A stretch of 47,532 bases of DNA from an uncultured Granulosicoccus sp. (GCA_947495035.1 CANLXI010000044.1:1-47532); one strand, 5' to 3'; positions 8,406 to 18,221 are shown, counted from the stretch's first letter. Translations and numbers: made by a program. The notes: generated by a model from the letters alone, not told the origin.

Positions 8406-9515
8406 ATGCGTCGTATCGTCAACACTCTGCTGCTGGTATTGCCGATCCTCGTTGTCAGTGCTTGTTCCGATGGGTCCTCCTCGGTGGTGGACGACGGCAT
8501 CAATGGTGAGGACGGCGGAGATTCCGGGACCGTTGATGATGGTGTCAACCCGGGAGATCTTTCGAATCCGGAGCCTGTGACGGCGGATACTGCCGTTTTC
8601 CTCGACTTGCCATATCGGCAAGCGCTCTCAGAGCTGGACGATATCGTCACCGGGGATATTCATCCAGGGGGTGCTTCATTCAGCGATTACTTCGAGTTTG
8701 CCGTGAGTCCTGCGTGGATCGATGAACTGATGGCGAACGACGTGTCGGATTGTTCCGGTGGTGGTACCGTCGAGTATCTCTACGCGGCAGATGGCAGCGG
8801 TAACGAGAGCGGTGGGGTATTGTTCACTGAGCAGACCTTCCGATACGCCAACTGCGTGACGAATGCCGGATTCGTCAATGGTACGATCGTGATTCGGCAG
8901 GATGAAGTGACATCGGGCACGGACAGTGAGCGCAGAGCTAGCACCTCGTTCACTATCGAGTTTTCCCAGCCGGAGGCTGAAGGTACGTTGAACGGCGTAC
9001 TGGTGATCGAGCAGCGTTCCACGTTTCTGTTTATTCCTGTCTGTGGCAGCACGGAGTCGAATGAGCGGACAGTCTCGCTGACGCTTGAGAACAGTTCTGT
9101 GGTGAATATTGCCGACTCTGAAACAACGCATTATTACGCCACACTTGATCACGCTCAAACGGATGAGACCGAGTTGATCTGTGAAGACGGTGTGGAAAGC
9201 TCCGAGGAGTCAAGCCGTTATGCCAGTGCGGCAACTTATACGAAAACTTCGGCAGACGAGGTGATCGCCTATCAGATCGACAAGACCGGAGAGGTCAACA
9301 CCGCGACAGCCGAATCTGATGAAATCAATGACCTGGCACGATTTGTCGCCAGAGTTGATATACAGGATATGCCAACGCAGGTAATGACGATCACCGCTAC
9401 CAGCCCCGCGGGGGAGGCCTGGAATGTCGTCATTCAGCAAGGAGAATCCAGCGTTCAGTTCACTGACGAGCAGAATTTCAGGGAGCTGACAGAAAGTGCT
9501 TTGCGCATCTACTGA
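8406..9515 (+). CDS. Predicted outer-membrane lipoprotein, unknown function
   Basis: A 369-residue protein I do not recognise. The N-terminus is a lipoprotein signal: charged MRR, a hydrophobic core, and a lipobox ending VVSAC with the lipidated Cys at residue 20. Ser at +2 suggests sorting to the outer membrane. Residues 21-60 are an acidic Gly/Asp/Ser-rich linker. The remainder is Thr/Ser/Glu-rich and looks beta-rich, with several Cys that could form disulfides (near 118, 145, 210 and 258). The start at 8406 is preferred over an in-frame GTG-type start 36 bp upstream because it begins the signal peptide correctly. It stands alone on the plus strand, convergent with a minus-strand lipid operon. 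Confidence 0.8.
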   Translation: MRRIVNTLLLVLPILVVSACSDGSSSVVDDGINGEDGGDSGTVDDGVNPGDLSNPEPVTADTAVFLDLPYRQALSELDDIVTGDIHPGGASFSDYFEFAVSPAWIDELMANDVSDCSGGGTVEYLYAADGSGNESGGVLFTEQTFRYANCVTNAGFVNGTIVIRQDEVTSGTDSERRASTSFTIEFSQPEAEGTLNGVLVIEQRSTFLFIPVCGSTESNERTVSLTLENSSVVNIADSETTHYYATLDHAQTDETELICEDGVESSEESSRYASAATYTKTSADEVIAYQIDKTGEVNTATAESDEINDLARFVARVDIQDMPTQVMTITATSPAGEAWNVVIQQGESSVQFTDEQNFRELTESALRIY

Positions 9516-9739
9516 GGTCTTTGCTGATGCTTCAACCAGCGACGAACAGGGGGAAGTCGAACGCCACGACATCGAATTGCCGGAAGCAGGGAAGGCGTGC
9601 GCCATGAAGTCAGGCGGTGACATGCAGGGAAGTCGTTTGCCACGCTGACATGAGGCGGCCTGTGTTGTCGGCTTCTACATTCACTGAGCAAGGGAGCTGG
9701 ATGCCTGAAGTGGGTGCAACGCGTTCGCCATGATTGCTC

Positions 9740-10588
9740 TTATTCGAGTTGTTCCTCCATCTCGGCATCTTCCACGTTGATACGTCGCCATATGGCTTCA
9801 ATGAAGGAATAGGCCGCAAACATCATCAGGCCGCATCCCAGCAACACCAGCAGAAAGGCGCCAAAGGGAAGCTGTTGTACGAATGCAAGGGCTTCATCCA
9901 GGCCGGGAGCCTGCGTCTCGCTGGGTGAGTAGGTCATGATCCGGTAGAACAGGAGTACAGCAATGATGGCGAAGACGGAACCCCTTGCCGTCAGACCAGC
10001 TATTGAAATCGGATGCACATATTCCATCGGTGCGTCTTCAGTGCGGAGATGCTTGGCATAACCGCAGGTCACGGCCTTGTACCAGTGTGACAGCGCAACC
10101 CCGGAGAACACCAGCAACATGATGATCAGCACTGGCTTGGTACCGATCACCCCTGCCAGGCGGTCAGCAATGCTCGGGGATGAGTCGGAGCGGGCAAATG
10201 CCAGCAAACCTACGAGTGACAGCGCATAGGTTGTCAGCAATGAGTAGGTAATGGCGCTGGCCAGCAAGCCGCCTCTGACGGCAAGACCCTTGGGTGACCA
10301 ACCGTGTGAGTCGGTGTCCAGCAGGGACTGGATCAGCCGCCAGATCACCAGGCCGACCAGACCCAGTATCAGAATGCCGATCAGCACCTTGCCGAAAGGT
10401 TGTTCCAGGATGGTTCTCAATGCGCCGCGGGAGTCCTTGTTGCCTTGTGTTCCCAATCCGGACAAGACGGCGAAGAAGCCGATGATGACGTACACCACGC
10501 CTCTGGAAGCGTACCCGATGCGTGCCAATGGTCTGATCCAGTCGTGAGGTAGAAACGCCAGTCCCGGCTTGTCGCGTTTTTCCGTCAC
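9740..10588 (-). CDS. DUF1206 family membrane protein
   Basis: A 282-residue integral membrane protein. It contains three similar units of two membrane segments each, as in DUF1206 proteins. The first includes RIGYASRGVVYVIIGFFAV (residues about 22-40). Later units repeat the pattern of R-G followed by a long hydrophobic stretch (ARGSVFAIIAVLLFY). The function of this family is not established. It starts at GTG and overlaps the upstream phosphatase gene by four bases (GTGA), so it is the last gene of a coupled three-gene operon: DAG-kinase-like, PAP2 phosphatase, DUF1206. That context hints at a role in membrane lipid or envelope homeostasis, which is inference only. Confidence 0.85.
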   Translation of the reverse strand: MTEKRDKPGLAFLPHDWIRPLARIGYASRGVVYVIIGFFAVLSGLGTQGNKDSRGALRTILEQPFGKVLIGILILGLVGLVIWRLIQSLLDTDSHGWSPKGLAVRGGLLASAITYSLLTTYALSLVGLLAFARSDSSPSIADRLAGVIGTKPVLIIMLLVFSGVALSHWYKAVTCGYAKHLRTEDAPMEYVHPISIAGLTARGSVFAIIAVLLFYRIMTYSPSETQAPGLDEALAFVQQLPFGAFLLVLLGCGLMMFAAYSFIEAIWRRINVEDAEMEEQLE

Positions 10589-11280
10589 GTGGATCTCCCG
10601 TATTGTCCGATTCTGCGTTTGTTGTCAGCCAGATAGTGCGCGCACAACCAACTACCGCAGGCCCAGGCGACGCCCAGCAGCCAGCCCGCGAGTACATCGG
10701 TCGGCCAGTGCACACCGAGAAAGACGCGGCTGAATCCGATCAGTAATGACAACCCGATGGCAAGGCCAAGGAGTAGAATTCGCAGGCGATTCTCCTGAAT
10801 GAAGCGCGTCATCACCAGTGCCAGGGTCAACCAGACCACCATGCTGACCATGGCGTGCGCACTGGGAAAACTCGATGTATAGATCTGGTCAAGATGAACG
10901 AACAGATCAGGTCTGGGCCTGTCGAATACCAGTTTCATCAGGCTTGACAGTGCACTGCCGCCGGCCACGCTCACCGTCAGAAACAGTGCCGCCTTTTTCT
11001 TGCCTACCGATACAAGTCCAGCGACGGCGGCGAACATGACCAGCACGATGATCGGATACCCTCCCAGCGCCGTGATCTCGATCAGTGATTCCCGAATCCA
11101 TACCGGTCCGCTCGTTTCCCCATCCTCGTTTCTGAGCCAGCTCAGGACCGTGCGGTCGAATCCTGTCGTCATGTCCCGACTCACGATCAGGGACAGACCC
11201 GCGAATGAAACCAGGGAGAAAAGAGTCAGACACCAAGCCAGTGTCGTCGACGCGCTGATCTGGCTGCTATTGTTCGTCAT
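10585..11280 (-). CDS. PAP2-family lipid phosphatase
   Basis: A 231-residue membrane phosphatase of the PAP2/phosphatidic-acid-phosphatase superfamily. All three catalytic motifs are visible: KLVFDRPRP at residues 116-124, PSAH at 139-142 with the acid His, and SRVFLGVHWPTD at 184-195 with the nucleophile His191. About six membrane segments flank them, so the active site faces the periplasm. Likely substrates are phosphatidate, phosphatidylglycerophosphate or undecaprenyl pyrophosphate; sequence does not decide. The start codon abuts the stop of the upstream kinase-like gene with no gap. The pairing of a lipid kinase and lipid phosphatase suggests a diacylglycerol/phosphatidate cycle. Confidence 0.92.
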   Translation of the reverse strand: MTNNSSQISASTTLAWCLTLFSLVSFAGLSLIVSRDMTTGFDRTVLSWLRNEDGETSGPVWIRESLIEITALGGYPIIVLVMFAAVAGLVSVGKKKAALFLTVSVAGGSALSSLMKLVFDRPRPDLFVHLDQIYTSSFPSAHAMVSMVVWLTLALVMTRFIQENRLRILLLGLAIGLSLLIGFSRVFLGVHWPTDVLAGWLLGVAWACGSWLCAHYLADNKRRIGQYGRST

Positions 11281-12186
11281 TCATTCACCACTGGCCTGAT
11301 CGGGCAAGAGAACTCTGAGGGATCGAGGGTGCGTCTGCAGGGTCATGGTGTTGCCGAGATTGATGATTTCACCATCCAGCATTCCCCAATTGCGCTTGCG
11401 CGGTAACTGCAGGATCACCTTCCTGCCAACCGTGTCATGCAGATAGGGATTGTCATTCGTGGCCCCCATCATGGTGTCCACGATCAAACGGATGGCAGCC
11501 ATGAAGCGAATCGGGTCACTGTAGTAGACACCCAGTACGCCACCGTCAGGAATGTCCGCGTAGGGAATATGCCCTTCACCAAACACATTGTTGGTGACTG
11601 ACAGGGCGGACACCCGGCGCGTGCCGAACGATTGGCCGTCGACCACCAGGCCGACCTTGAAGCGGGGCGGATGAAAGACCACGCGGCCGAACGCTCTGAT
11701 GGAGGCGATGATCTTGGACAGTCGAGAACCGTACGCCATGGTGTTGCGCAGACGAACGGCCTGAGCATGCAGACCAACGGTGAACTGGTGCAGGAAGACC
11801 TGGTCATCGATCGTTGCCACATCCACCTCGGTCAGATGCGACGCCGAGTAGGCCGCTGCGCATTCGATGATGTCCTGAGGCAAGCCCAGCGTGCGCGAAT
11901 AGAGGTTCATGGTGCCGCCTGGAAGAATCGCCAATGCAATCTCGTTGGACCATGCCATTTTCGCTGCCGCGGATACGCTGCCGTCACCGCCTGCGACCAG
12001 TAGGCAATCAGGATTGTGACGCATGGCAGATTGCAGGGACTCATTCACGGACCTCGCTTCGGTGTGCCACGATACGAGGTCCAGGCCCGCATTGCCGAGC
12101 GCCTGCCGCAGCGTGATTCTGAGCAGTTCAATATTCACGTTGCGCAGCGTGCCGCTTTGCGGATTCAGAATGACGCTGACCTTCAT
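11281..12186 (-). CDS. Diacylglycerol kinase catalytic-domain protein (DAGK/YegS-like)
   Basis: A 301-residue soluble lipid-kinase-like protein. The nucleotide-binding motif GGDGS is at residues 66-70, and the second loop LPGGTMNLYSR at about 88-98 matches the DAGK family LPxGTxN. It opens with a typical first strand (MKVSVILNPQSG). The start at 12186 is chosen because of that strand; the frame stays open 37 codons further upstream with sequence unlike the family. It would phosphorylate diacylglycerol or a related lipid at the inner membrane, and is first in an operon with a PAP2 phosphatase and a DUF1206 protein. The exact lipid is not known. Confidence 0.9.
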   Translation of the reverse strand: MKVSVILNPQSGTLRNVNIELLRITLRQALGNAGLDLVSWHTEARSVNESLQSAMRHNPDCLLVAGGDGSVSAAAKMAWSNEIALAILPGGTMNLYSRTLGLPQDIIECAAAYSASHLTEVDVATIDDQVFLHQFTVGLHAQAVRLRNTMAYGSRLSKIIASIRAFGRVVFHPPRFKVGLVVDGQSFGTRRVSALSVTNNVFGEGHIPYADIPDGGVLGVYYSDPIRFMAAIRLIVDTMMGATNDNPYLHDTVGRKVILQLPRKRNWGMLDGEIINLGNTMTLQTHPRSLRVLLPDQASGE

Positions 12187-12635
12187 GACGCCCACAGAGA
12201 CAGCACGCGATCCATCGAGAACATCTCTAGAGTAATCATCACAAGACCGAATCTCTGGCGACAGGCAGACTCTCGGTCGCGGGTTGGTTCCCGACATCAG
12301 ATTCTGCGATAGCCTTGCCTGGCAACATGTTCCGGATCCTGAGCACTACCCATGGTTGGAAGAAACAGGCAGGATTCTTCACCCGCTGCTGAGTTGTTCA
12401 AGCGGGCGACAGGATGTCACTCGATTGACATGCCCATGTTTTCATCATTCCCGAAGGTCTGCCCGAGGTTGTAGTGTTTGCACACCTCGAGTGAGCAGGT
12501 TCCTTGGCTGGGGTGGCTGCGCTTGTCAGTCTGTCGAGTGGGCACCTCTGGAACGGCCATGGCGCTGGTGTGGCAGAACCGCTCCACCTGTCTGTTCGCC
12601 TGACGCGGAAGAAGTACCAACCATGATGCGGGTGT
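12187..12635. other. Gene-free gap between lipid operon and aconitase
   Basis: About 450 bp. Open frames here have no recognisable protein features and are not reported. No clear terminator seen for the aconitase gene that ends at 12636 on the minus strand. The promoter of the lipid operon should lie near 12190-12290. Confidence 0.5.
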
Positions 12636-15257
12636 TCACGTTGGAAAGTGACCCATGGCCTGGTCCAGAACATGCGAAAACATGCCACCCTTCTGCAGTA
12701 CCAAAGCCTCCATTCGCGTCTCGACGGCCGCTACCGCCGCGACCGAAGTGACTTGACCATTCTGGTGCTGTATGTCGATGTGGCAGGCGTTGCCAGGTGT
12801 GAGAGTCTCTCCGGCAAGCTTGACATGCAGACAACTGCTTTCGGTGAGTCCGTTGCTCAGGGCTTCCGACAGAACCAGTGGTAACACACCCATGCCGATC
12901 AGGTTGGTGCGATGAATGCGTTCGAAGCTCAGGGCAATCACGGCACGCACTCCCAGCAGGGCAATGGCCTTGGCCGCCCAGTCCCGGGAAGAGCCCATGC
13001 CGAAACGGTGCCCTGCAACAATGACAGTGGAACGGTGTTCAGAGCGATAGCGTCGAGCAGCTTCGGTCAGGATCACCAGTTCACCGGTTCCAGCATGGCG
13101 TGTATACCCGGCGGGAATGTCATGGCCCAGATGGTTGACCACGGACATGTTGGAGAACGCACCCCGCAGCATGACCTCCCAGTTTCCTCGATACGCGGCA
13201 TAGACCGTCATTCCGGATTCGGTTTCCCCCGCAGCCCGCAGCCATTGGCCTGCAGCGCTGAGCGGGTCGACCCAGCCAGCTGGAGAGATGTGATCGGTGG
13301 TGATGTCGTCTCCCAGAGCGAGGAGCGGATTTGCCTCGAAATGGTGGTGATAGTCTCGATACTTGCGAGCCGCGAAGGGTGGTGGCCTGAGCGAGCTGGA
13401 CTGCGCAGACCAGGGGAAGCACTGTGAATCCGAGACCTTCAGAGAATCCCAGGCGGGATGTCGTCTGGCAGCCAGGTATTCTGTCGTTACGTCATCCTTC
13501 AGGCAGTTTGCAAGCAGTGTCTGTTGTACAGCCTGCGCTGACGGCCAGATGTCATGCAGATAGACAGGCTTGCCATCGTTGCCAATGCCCAAGGCTGTTT
13601 CCTGGATATCCTCGAGTACATCGCCCTTGAGTGCATAGGCGATGACCAGGGCCGGTGAGGCCAGCAGGCCAAGGTTCAGTTTCGGGTGAACCCTGCCGGG
13701 GAAGTTGCGATTGCCCGAGAGAACGGCAACAACGGCTTTTTCCTGTTCAAGTGCGCTTTCGATGATCGCCGGCAAGGGGCCAGAGTTGCCGATGCAGGTT
13801 GTGCAGCCGAATCCCACGATATGAAATCCGAGCTGCTCCAGGTCAGGCAGCAACCCGGCCCGAACCAGATACTGACGTGCGGATGGCGAACCGGGGGCCA
13901 GGGAGGTCTTTACCCAGGGCTTTGACTGCAGACCTCGTTCACGGGCCGCTCTTGCCAGTAGCCCAGCGGTTATCAGCAAGGCGGGATCGGTCGTGTTGGT
14001 GCAACTGGTAATGGCTGCGATACCCACAGCGCCATCCGGCGGTGTATTCCCCGCTGATGGCTCATCCGCATTCAGCTTGCGTTGTAATACGCGTTCGATG
14101 GCGCCACGGGCTTCCTGGCTACTGAGCAGATCCTGAGGTCTTCTGGGGCCGGCAAGGCGTGTTCGGACCGAGGCGAGATCCAGCGTGAGGGTCTTGTCAT
14201 ATCGGGGGCTGGCCTGTGGGTCGAACCACAGGCCCATGGCGCTCAGGACCGTTCGCACGAGGTCAAGTTGATGGGCTGGTCTATTGGTGGCTGCAAGGTA
14301 ATCGATGGACATGCCATCGACAGGGAAGTAACCCGTGGTGGCACCGTATTCGGGCGCCATGTTGGCGACGACGGCCCGCTCTCCAACAGACAGTCCGCTG
14401 ACGCCGGGGCCGTGGAATTCGACAAAGTCCCCGGTGACATCCAGCATTCTCAACTCGTGGGTCAGGCGCAGAGCCAGATCGGTGGACTGCACGCCCGGCT
14501 TGAGTTTTCCAAGGAGCTTGACGCCTGTCACACGTGGCAGTTTCATGGTGATCGCCTGGCCCAGTGCGATGCCTTCCGCCTCCAGGCCTCCGATGCCCCA
14601 TCCCAGCACACCCAATCCATTGACCATCGGGGTATGACTGTCTGTGCCGACCATGAAGTCAGGATAGGCCTGATGGTATCCATCGCTCCCCTTGGAGTTG
14701 CCTTCGAGGTGTACTACGGACGAAAGTTGTTCCAGGTTGAGGGTGTGCATGATGCCTGTCCCGGGTGGGTGTACCGTGATGTTGCCCATGCAGTTGGCCG
14801 CCCATTTCATGAAAGCATATCGTTCGCGGTTGCGCTCGTACTCATGTTCCAGATTCATGGGCAAGGCAGCCGGACTGGCGTAGTGATCGACGGCAGTGGA
14901 ATGATCCACCGAGACATCCACTGGTAGAGTCGGCTTCAGTGAGGCCGGGTTCAGACCTTCATGAGCGAGTACATCGCGCATCGCTGCCAGATCGACCAAT
15001 GCTGGTGTGCAAGTGGTGTCGTGCATCAACAGCCGGTTGGGACGCAGTGTCAGTTCATGCTCGCAAGGCTTGCCCTCCAGCCAGTCATCCAGTGCGTGAA
15101 GCAATCGTGGGATCACATCTGCGCCTTCCAGGCGGATGTGGTTCTCTACCAGAATGCGCAGTACCATGGGGAGTTGCACAAGTCGGTGACCCAACAGGGC
15201 CGGCAGATCGAGGAGTCTGACCGGCCCTGATTCGTGCTCTACATCGATATGCTTCAT
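12636..15257 (-). CDS. Divergent aconitase-family hydratase
   Basis: An 873-residue iron-sulfur hydro-lyase of the AcnA type. The three [4Fe-4S] ligands are in place: Cys419 (AAITSCTNTTDP) and Cys485/Cys488 (GFGCTTCIGNSGPLP). The swivel domain carries AGHRFGMGSSRDWAAK. It departs from housekeeping AcnA at usually fixed spots. MHDTTCTPALVDL (78-90) stands where QDFTGVPA is normal, TDSHTPM (205-211) for TDSHTTM, and GATTGYF (306-311) for GATCGFF. It is somewhat shorter than the usual length of about 890. It lies 18 bp after a TRAP dctP gene, so it is co-transcribed with an uptake system. This suggests a catabolic paralogue acting on a citrate- or malate-like hydroxy acid, although true aconitase activity is possible. 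Confidence 0.9.
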   Translation of the reverse strand: MKHIDVEHESGPVRLLDLPALLGHRLVQLPMVLRILVENHIRLEGADVIPRLLHALDDWLEGKPCEHELTLRPNRLLMHDTTCTPALVDLAAMRDVLAHEGLNPASLKPTLPVDVSVDHSTAVDHYASPAALPMNLEHEYERNRERYAFMKWAANCMGNITVHPPGTGIMHTLNLEQLSSVVHLEGNSKGSDGYHQAYPDFMVGTDSHTPMVNGLGVLGWGIGGLEAEGIALGQAITMKLPRVTGVKLLGKLKPGVQSTDLALRLTHELRMLDVTGDFVEFHGPGVSGLSVGERAVVANMAPEYGATTGYFPVDGMSIDYLAATNRPAHQLDLVRTVLSAMGLWFDPQASPRYDKTLTLDLASVRTRLAGPRRPQDLLSSQEARGAIERVLQRKLNADEPSAGNTPPDGAVGIAAITSCTNTTDPALLITAGLLARAARERGLQSKPWVKTSLAPGSPSARQYLVRAGLLPDLEQLGFHIVGFGCTTCIGNSGPLPAIIESALEQEKAVVAVLSGNRNFPGRVHPKLNLGLLASPALVIAYALKGDVLEDIQETALGIGNDGKPVYLHDIWPSAQAVQQTLLANCLKDDVTTEYLAARRHPAWDSLKVSDSQCFPWSAQSSSLRPPPFAARKYRDYHHHFEANPLLALGDDITTDHISPAGWVDPLSAAGQWLRAAGETESGMTVYAAYRGNWEVMLRGAFSNMSVVNHLGHDIPAGYTRHAGTGELVILTEAARRYRSEHRSTVIVAGHRFGMGSSRDWAAKAIALLGVRAVIALSFERIHRTNLIGMGVLPLVLSEALSNGLTESSCLHVKLAGETLTPGNACHIDIQHQNGQVTSVAAVAAVETRMEALVLQKGGMFSHVLDQAMGHFPT

Positions 15258-15275
15258 CGTGAAGAAGAGGCCGGG

Positions 15276-16280
15276 CTATTGGACATTGGCAATTTCCTTC
15301 AGGCGCGTCATGACTTCTTCGCCGACGAGTTGGTCGCCGAGCTCGTTCCACACCGGTTGCATGGCCGTGACCCAGGCCTGCTTCTGCTGTTCATCGAGCG
15401 TGTGAACCTTCACGCCTTCTGCTGCCATGAAGTCGACCGCGGCATCATTGATCAGAACCACATTCTCGATGTTCCAGGCGGTGGCCACATCCAAGGCGGC
15501 CTGTACTTCGGTTTTGATGTCTGCCGGCATATCGTCCCACCATTGCTTGTTGGCGCCAACGAGGTAAAAGGAATACTGGTGGTCTGTCATACTCAATTGG
15601 TCGATCATCTGATAGGTTCCCGAGCCTTTCCAGGAATTCGGCGTGACCTCCCCGGCATCGATGACACCCTGTTGCAAGGCAGTGGGTGCCTCACTCCAGT
15701 TGATGCCCACGGCGTTGGCCCCGACGGCCTCCCAGGTCTTGACGAAGATCGGTGCTGACTGGACACGAACCTTCATGCCATCAACGTCCTCGGGCAGAAG
15801 TACTGGCTTGTCACCTCGATAGCCGAGATCGCGGGGGCCATTCATCCAGACCGCGATGATTTCGATATTCTGCGCATTGAGCTCCGGCATGAAGGCACTA
15901 CCCACGACAGGGTCGGCGATGGCATTGCTGATCTCTTCCGGAGTGTTCAGCATGAAAGGCAGATTCAAGGCACCGACCTTGGGAGTGACAGAGCTGTATA
16001 TTCCTGTCGTGGGAGAGATGATATGAGTGCCGCCGAGTTGCAGACCCTGAATCTGGCTCTGTTGATCGAACAGAGTGCCACTGTGGTGCAACTCCAGATC
16101 GATGCGATCGCCCAGGCGCTGTCTGATTTCGCTGGCCAGCAGTTCGAATGTCTGTCCCTTGAGACCTTTGTTGTTGTTGTCATTGGACATGATCATCTGA
16201 TAGTCGGCAGCCGTAGCCGGACCTGCAAGCAGCGCGCAGGTCAAAGCGCTGGCAAGCATGGGCAGATATCGTGGTTTCAT
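15276..16280 (-). CDS. dctP: TRAP transporter substrate-binding protein DctP
   Basis: A 334-residue periplasmic binding protein of the TRAP (DctP) family. A signal peptide ending GPATA-A is at about residues 1-24. Family landmarks include the segment around GMKVRVQSAPIFVKTWEAVG (about 160-180), where a conserved Arg normally binds the carboxylate of the ligand, and EAPTALQQGVIDAGE. The start at 16280 is set by GGAG eight bases upstream. It comes after dctQ and dctM and just before the aconitase-family gene, so the ligand is probably the acid that enzyme processes. TRAP systems use a sodium gradient to import organic acids. Confidence 0.93.
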   Translation of the reverse strand: MKPRYLPMLASALTCALLAGPATAADYQMIMSNDNNNKGLKGQTFELLASEIRQRLGDRIDLELHHSGTLFDQQSQIQGLQLGGTHIISPTTGIYSSVTPKVGALNLPFMLNTPEEISNAIADPVVGSAFMPELNAQNIEIIAVWMNGPRDLGYRGDKPVLLPEDVDGMKVRVQSAPIFVKTWEAVGANAVGINWSEAPTALQQGVIDAGEVTPNSWKGSGTYQMIDQLSMTDHQYSFYLVGANKQWWDDMPADIKTEVQAALDVATAWNIENVVLINDAAVDFMAAEGVKVHTLDEQQKQAWVTAMQPVWNELGDQLVGEEVMTRLKEIANVQ

Positions 16281-16362
16281 GGTGGTTTCTCCGGTGGTTG
16301 TGGTGTCTTGTCGCGAAGCGGTCGAGTTCACGTATGGTTGGCTGAAGACGTTTCCGACTTCG

Positions 16363-17685
16363 CTACTGCATCAGCCCTGGCAGGTAGAGTGATATGGCTG
16401 GCACGAAAGTAACCAGCATCAAGGTGATCAAGGTCGCGATAGTCCAGGGCAAGGCCGCCTGGAATACCTTGAGAACCGGAATGCCGGAAACACTGCTGGC
16501 AACGAAGAGGTTCATGCCTACTGGCGGTGTGATGAGTCCAAGCTCGATGTTGACGACCATGATGATGGCGAATTGCACCGGGTTGATGCCCAGCGATTCG
16601 GCGGCAGGGACCAGCAGTGGTGAGAAGATGAGAATAGTGGGTACGCCTTCGAGAAAGAATCCGACGATCACGAGCAGGATATTGACGCAGATCAGAAACA
16701 CGAAAGGTGAGAGGTTCAGGTCGAGCACCAGTTGGGCCAGTGAGGCTGGCAATCCGATCTTGGTGATGAAGAAGCCGAACAGCAGGGCATTGGTGGTTAT
16801 CCAGAAAATCATTCCCACGCGAGGCACTGCATCGGCCGTGACAGCTGGAATATCGCGCAGGCGTATTTCCTTGTAGATGAACAGTCCGATACCCAGGGCC
16901 AGTACTGCAGCGATGGCAGCTGCCTCCGTCGGCGTGAAAATGGCACCACCGTCGTAGTTGAGGCCCATGAAGCCGAATGCCGGAAATCCGTAGATGCCAA
17001 TGATGATCAGAACTGGCAGGGACAGTGCTGGCAGACTGTTGCGCAGTGCCGAAGTCAGCTCAGCGGCGGAGCTGCGAGAGCGCAGGCTGATGGAGGGTTC
17101 GCCAATTGCCAGTATCCGTGCGGTGAACAGCAACAATGCGCCGTAGATCAGACCCGGGATGATGCCGGCAATGAATAGTGAATGAATGGGTGTCTCTGTA
17201 ACAAACCCGTAGAGAATCAGAGGAATGCTGGGTGGAATGAGAATACCGATGGAGCCGGAAGTGGCCAGCGCGCCTATGGCATATCTTTTCGAATACCCTT
17301 CCTTGAGCAGTGATGGATAGAGAATGTTGCCAACGGCGGCGACGGTTGCCGGACTGGAACCGGAAATGGCTGCGAAGAAAATGCAAGTCAGTACCGTTGT
17401 CATTCCCAACCCGGCCTTCAGGTGGCCAACCAGTGCCTGTGCCAGTTCGATCAGGCGTTTGACCAGGCCTCCTCGCTCCATGAAGCCGGCAGCCAGAAAG
17501 AAAAACGGTATGGCCATGAGTGTGAAATGGTTCAGGTTGCTGAACAGTTTCTGCCCGACGATGCCCGTCGGTATCGGGGAGAAGATCATGGCTGATACAA
17601 CTGCGGAGCCACCCAGTGCAATGGCGATTGGAGCGCCGATGACGATCAATGCCAGAAAAAGCAGAGCCAGAGTTGCCACAATCAT
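16363..17685 (-). CDS. dctM: TRAP transporter large permease DctM
   Basis: A 440-residue inner-membrane protein with about twelve membrane segments, the channel-forming subunit of a TRAP transporter. Typical signatures are AAISGSSPATVAAVGNILYP, GILIPPSIPLILYG, PTEAAAIAAVLALGIG and EGVPTILIFSPLLVP. Its start overlaps the dctQ stop by four bases, showing coupling. It is full length for the family (about 430). SD GGAG lies ten bases upstream. It works with the DctQ and DctP encoded on either side. Confidence 0.95.
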   Translation of the reverse strand: MIVATLALLFLALIVIGAPIAIALGGSAVVSAMIFSPIPTGIVGQKLFSNLNHFTLMAIPFFFLAAGFMERGGLVKRLIELAQALVGHLKAGLGMTTVLTCIFFAAISGSSPATVAAVGNILYPSLLKEGYSKRYAIGALATSGSIGILIPPSIPLILYGFVTETPIHSLFIAGIIPGLIYGALLLFTARILAIGEPSISLRSRSSAAELTSALRNSLPALSLPVLIIIGIYGFPAFGFMGLNYDGGAIFTPTEAAAIAAVLALGIGLFIYKEIRLRDIPAVTADAVPRVGMIFWITTNALLFGFFITKIGLPASLAQLVLDLNLSPFVFLICVNILLVIVGFFLEGVPTILIFSPLLVPAAESLGINPVQFAIIMVVNIELGLITPPVGMNLFVASSVSGIPVLKVFQAALPWTIATLITLMLVTFVPAISLYLPGLMQ

Positions 17686-18221
17686 GGTGTCTGATCTCCG
17701 TCAGCAGACTGATTCAAGGAGGATTGGAAAGTCTTTTCCAGGCTGTGCGTGTCTGCTTGCTTGCGTATACCCCAAATGATCATCAAGTAGCGCAATGAGA
17801 AAAACAGCATGGTTACTGGAATGATGATGAAAAAGTAGATCTGCTTGAATCCGATTTCCGGGTGCAATGCTCCGATCCTGTTGATGAAGCGCGCATAGAA
17901 GATGCTGTCATACAGGTAGTACAAGCACAGCGCTGCGGTGACCAACAGCATCAACAGGTTCAATATCGCTCTTGCTCTGGCACCGACCATCCCCGGTAGC
18001 AGGTCTACTCGGGGGTGATAGCCTTCTCGAATGGCTCTGGATGCTCCGAACAGCATGGCCCAGATAAGCGCTGTAACCAGACCCGCTTCCAGCCAGTGGA
18101 TGCCGGTATTGAAGACATACCGCAGTACAACCTGTACCACGGCCATGGTCAGACCGGCCAGTGTGAGAGCGATCATCATGAATCTCTCGACACTACTCAG
18201 TACACGATCAAGCATTCTCAT
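17682..18221 (-). CDS. dctQ: TRAP transporter small permease DctQ
   Basis: A 179-residue membrane protein with four hydrophobic segments, the small subunit of a TRAP transporter. The GASRAIREGYHPRVDLL stretch near residues 60-75 is a DctQ hallmark. An SD-like AAGGGG lies seven bases before the ATG. It is the first gene of the dctQ-dctM-dctP-aconitase operon. A 137-bp gap separates it from the upstream lactonase gene on the same strand. Confidence 0.92.
   Translation of the reverse strand: MRMLDRVLSSVERFMMIALTLAGLTMAVVQVVLRYVFNTGIHWLEAGLVTALIWAMLFGASRAIREGYHPRVDLLPGMVGARARAILNLLMLLVTAALCLYYLYDSIFYARFINRIGALHPEIGFKQIYFFIIIPVTMLFFSLRYLMIIWGIRKQADTHSLEKTFQSSLNQSADGDQTP

Noticed and set aside
12284..12751. 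Plus-strand frame in the gap before the aconitase gene
   Set aside because: It runs into the 3' end of the aconitase gene in antisense and has biased low-complexity content.
12636..15257. AcnD (2-methylcitrate dehydratase) as the name of the aconitase-family gene
   Set aside because: No prpC, prpB or prpF neighbours are present, and many stretches are AcnA-like; the specific name is not supported.
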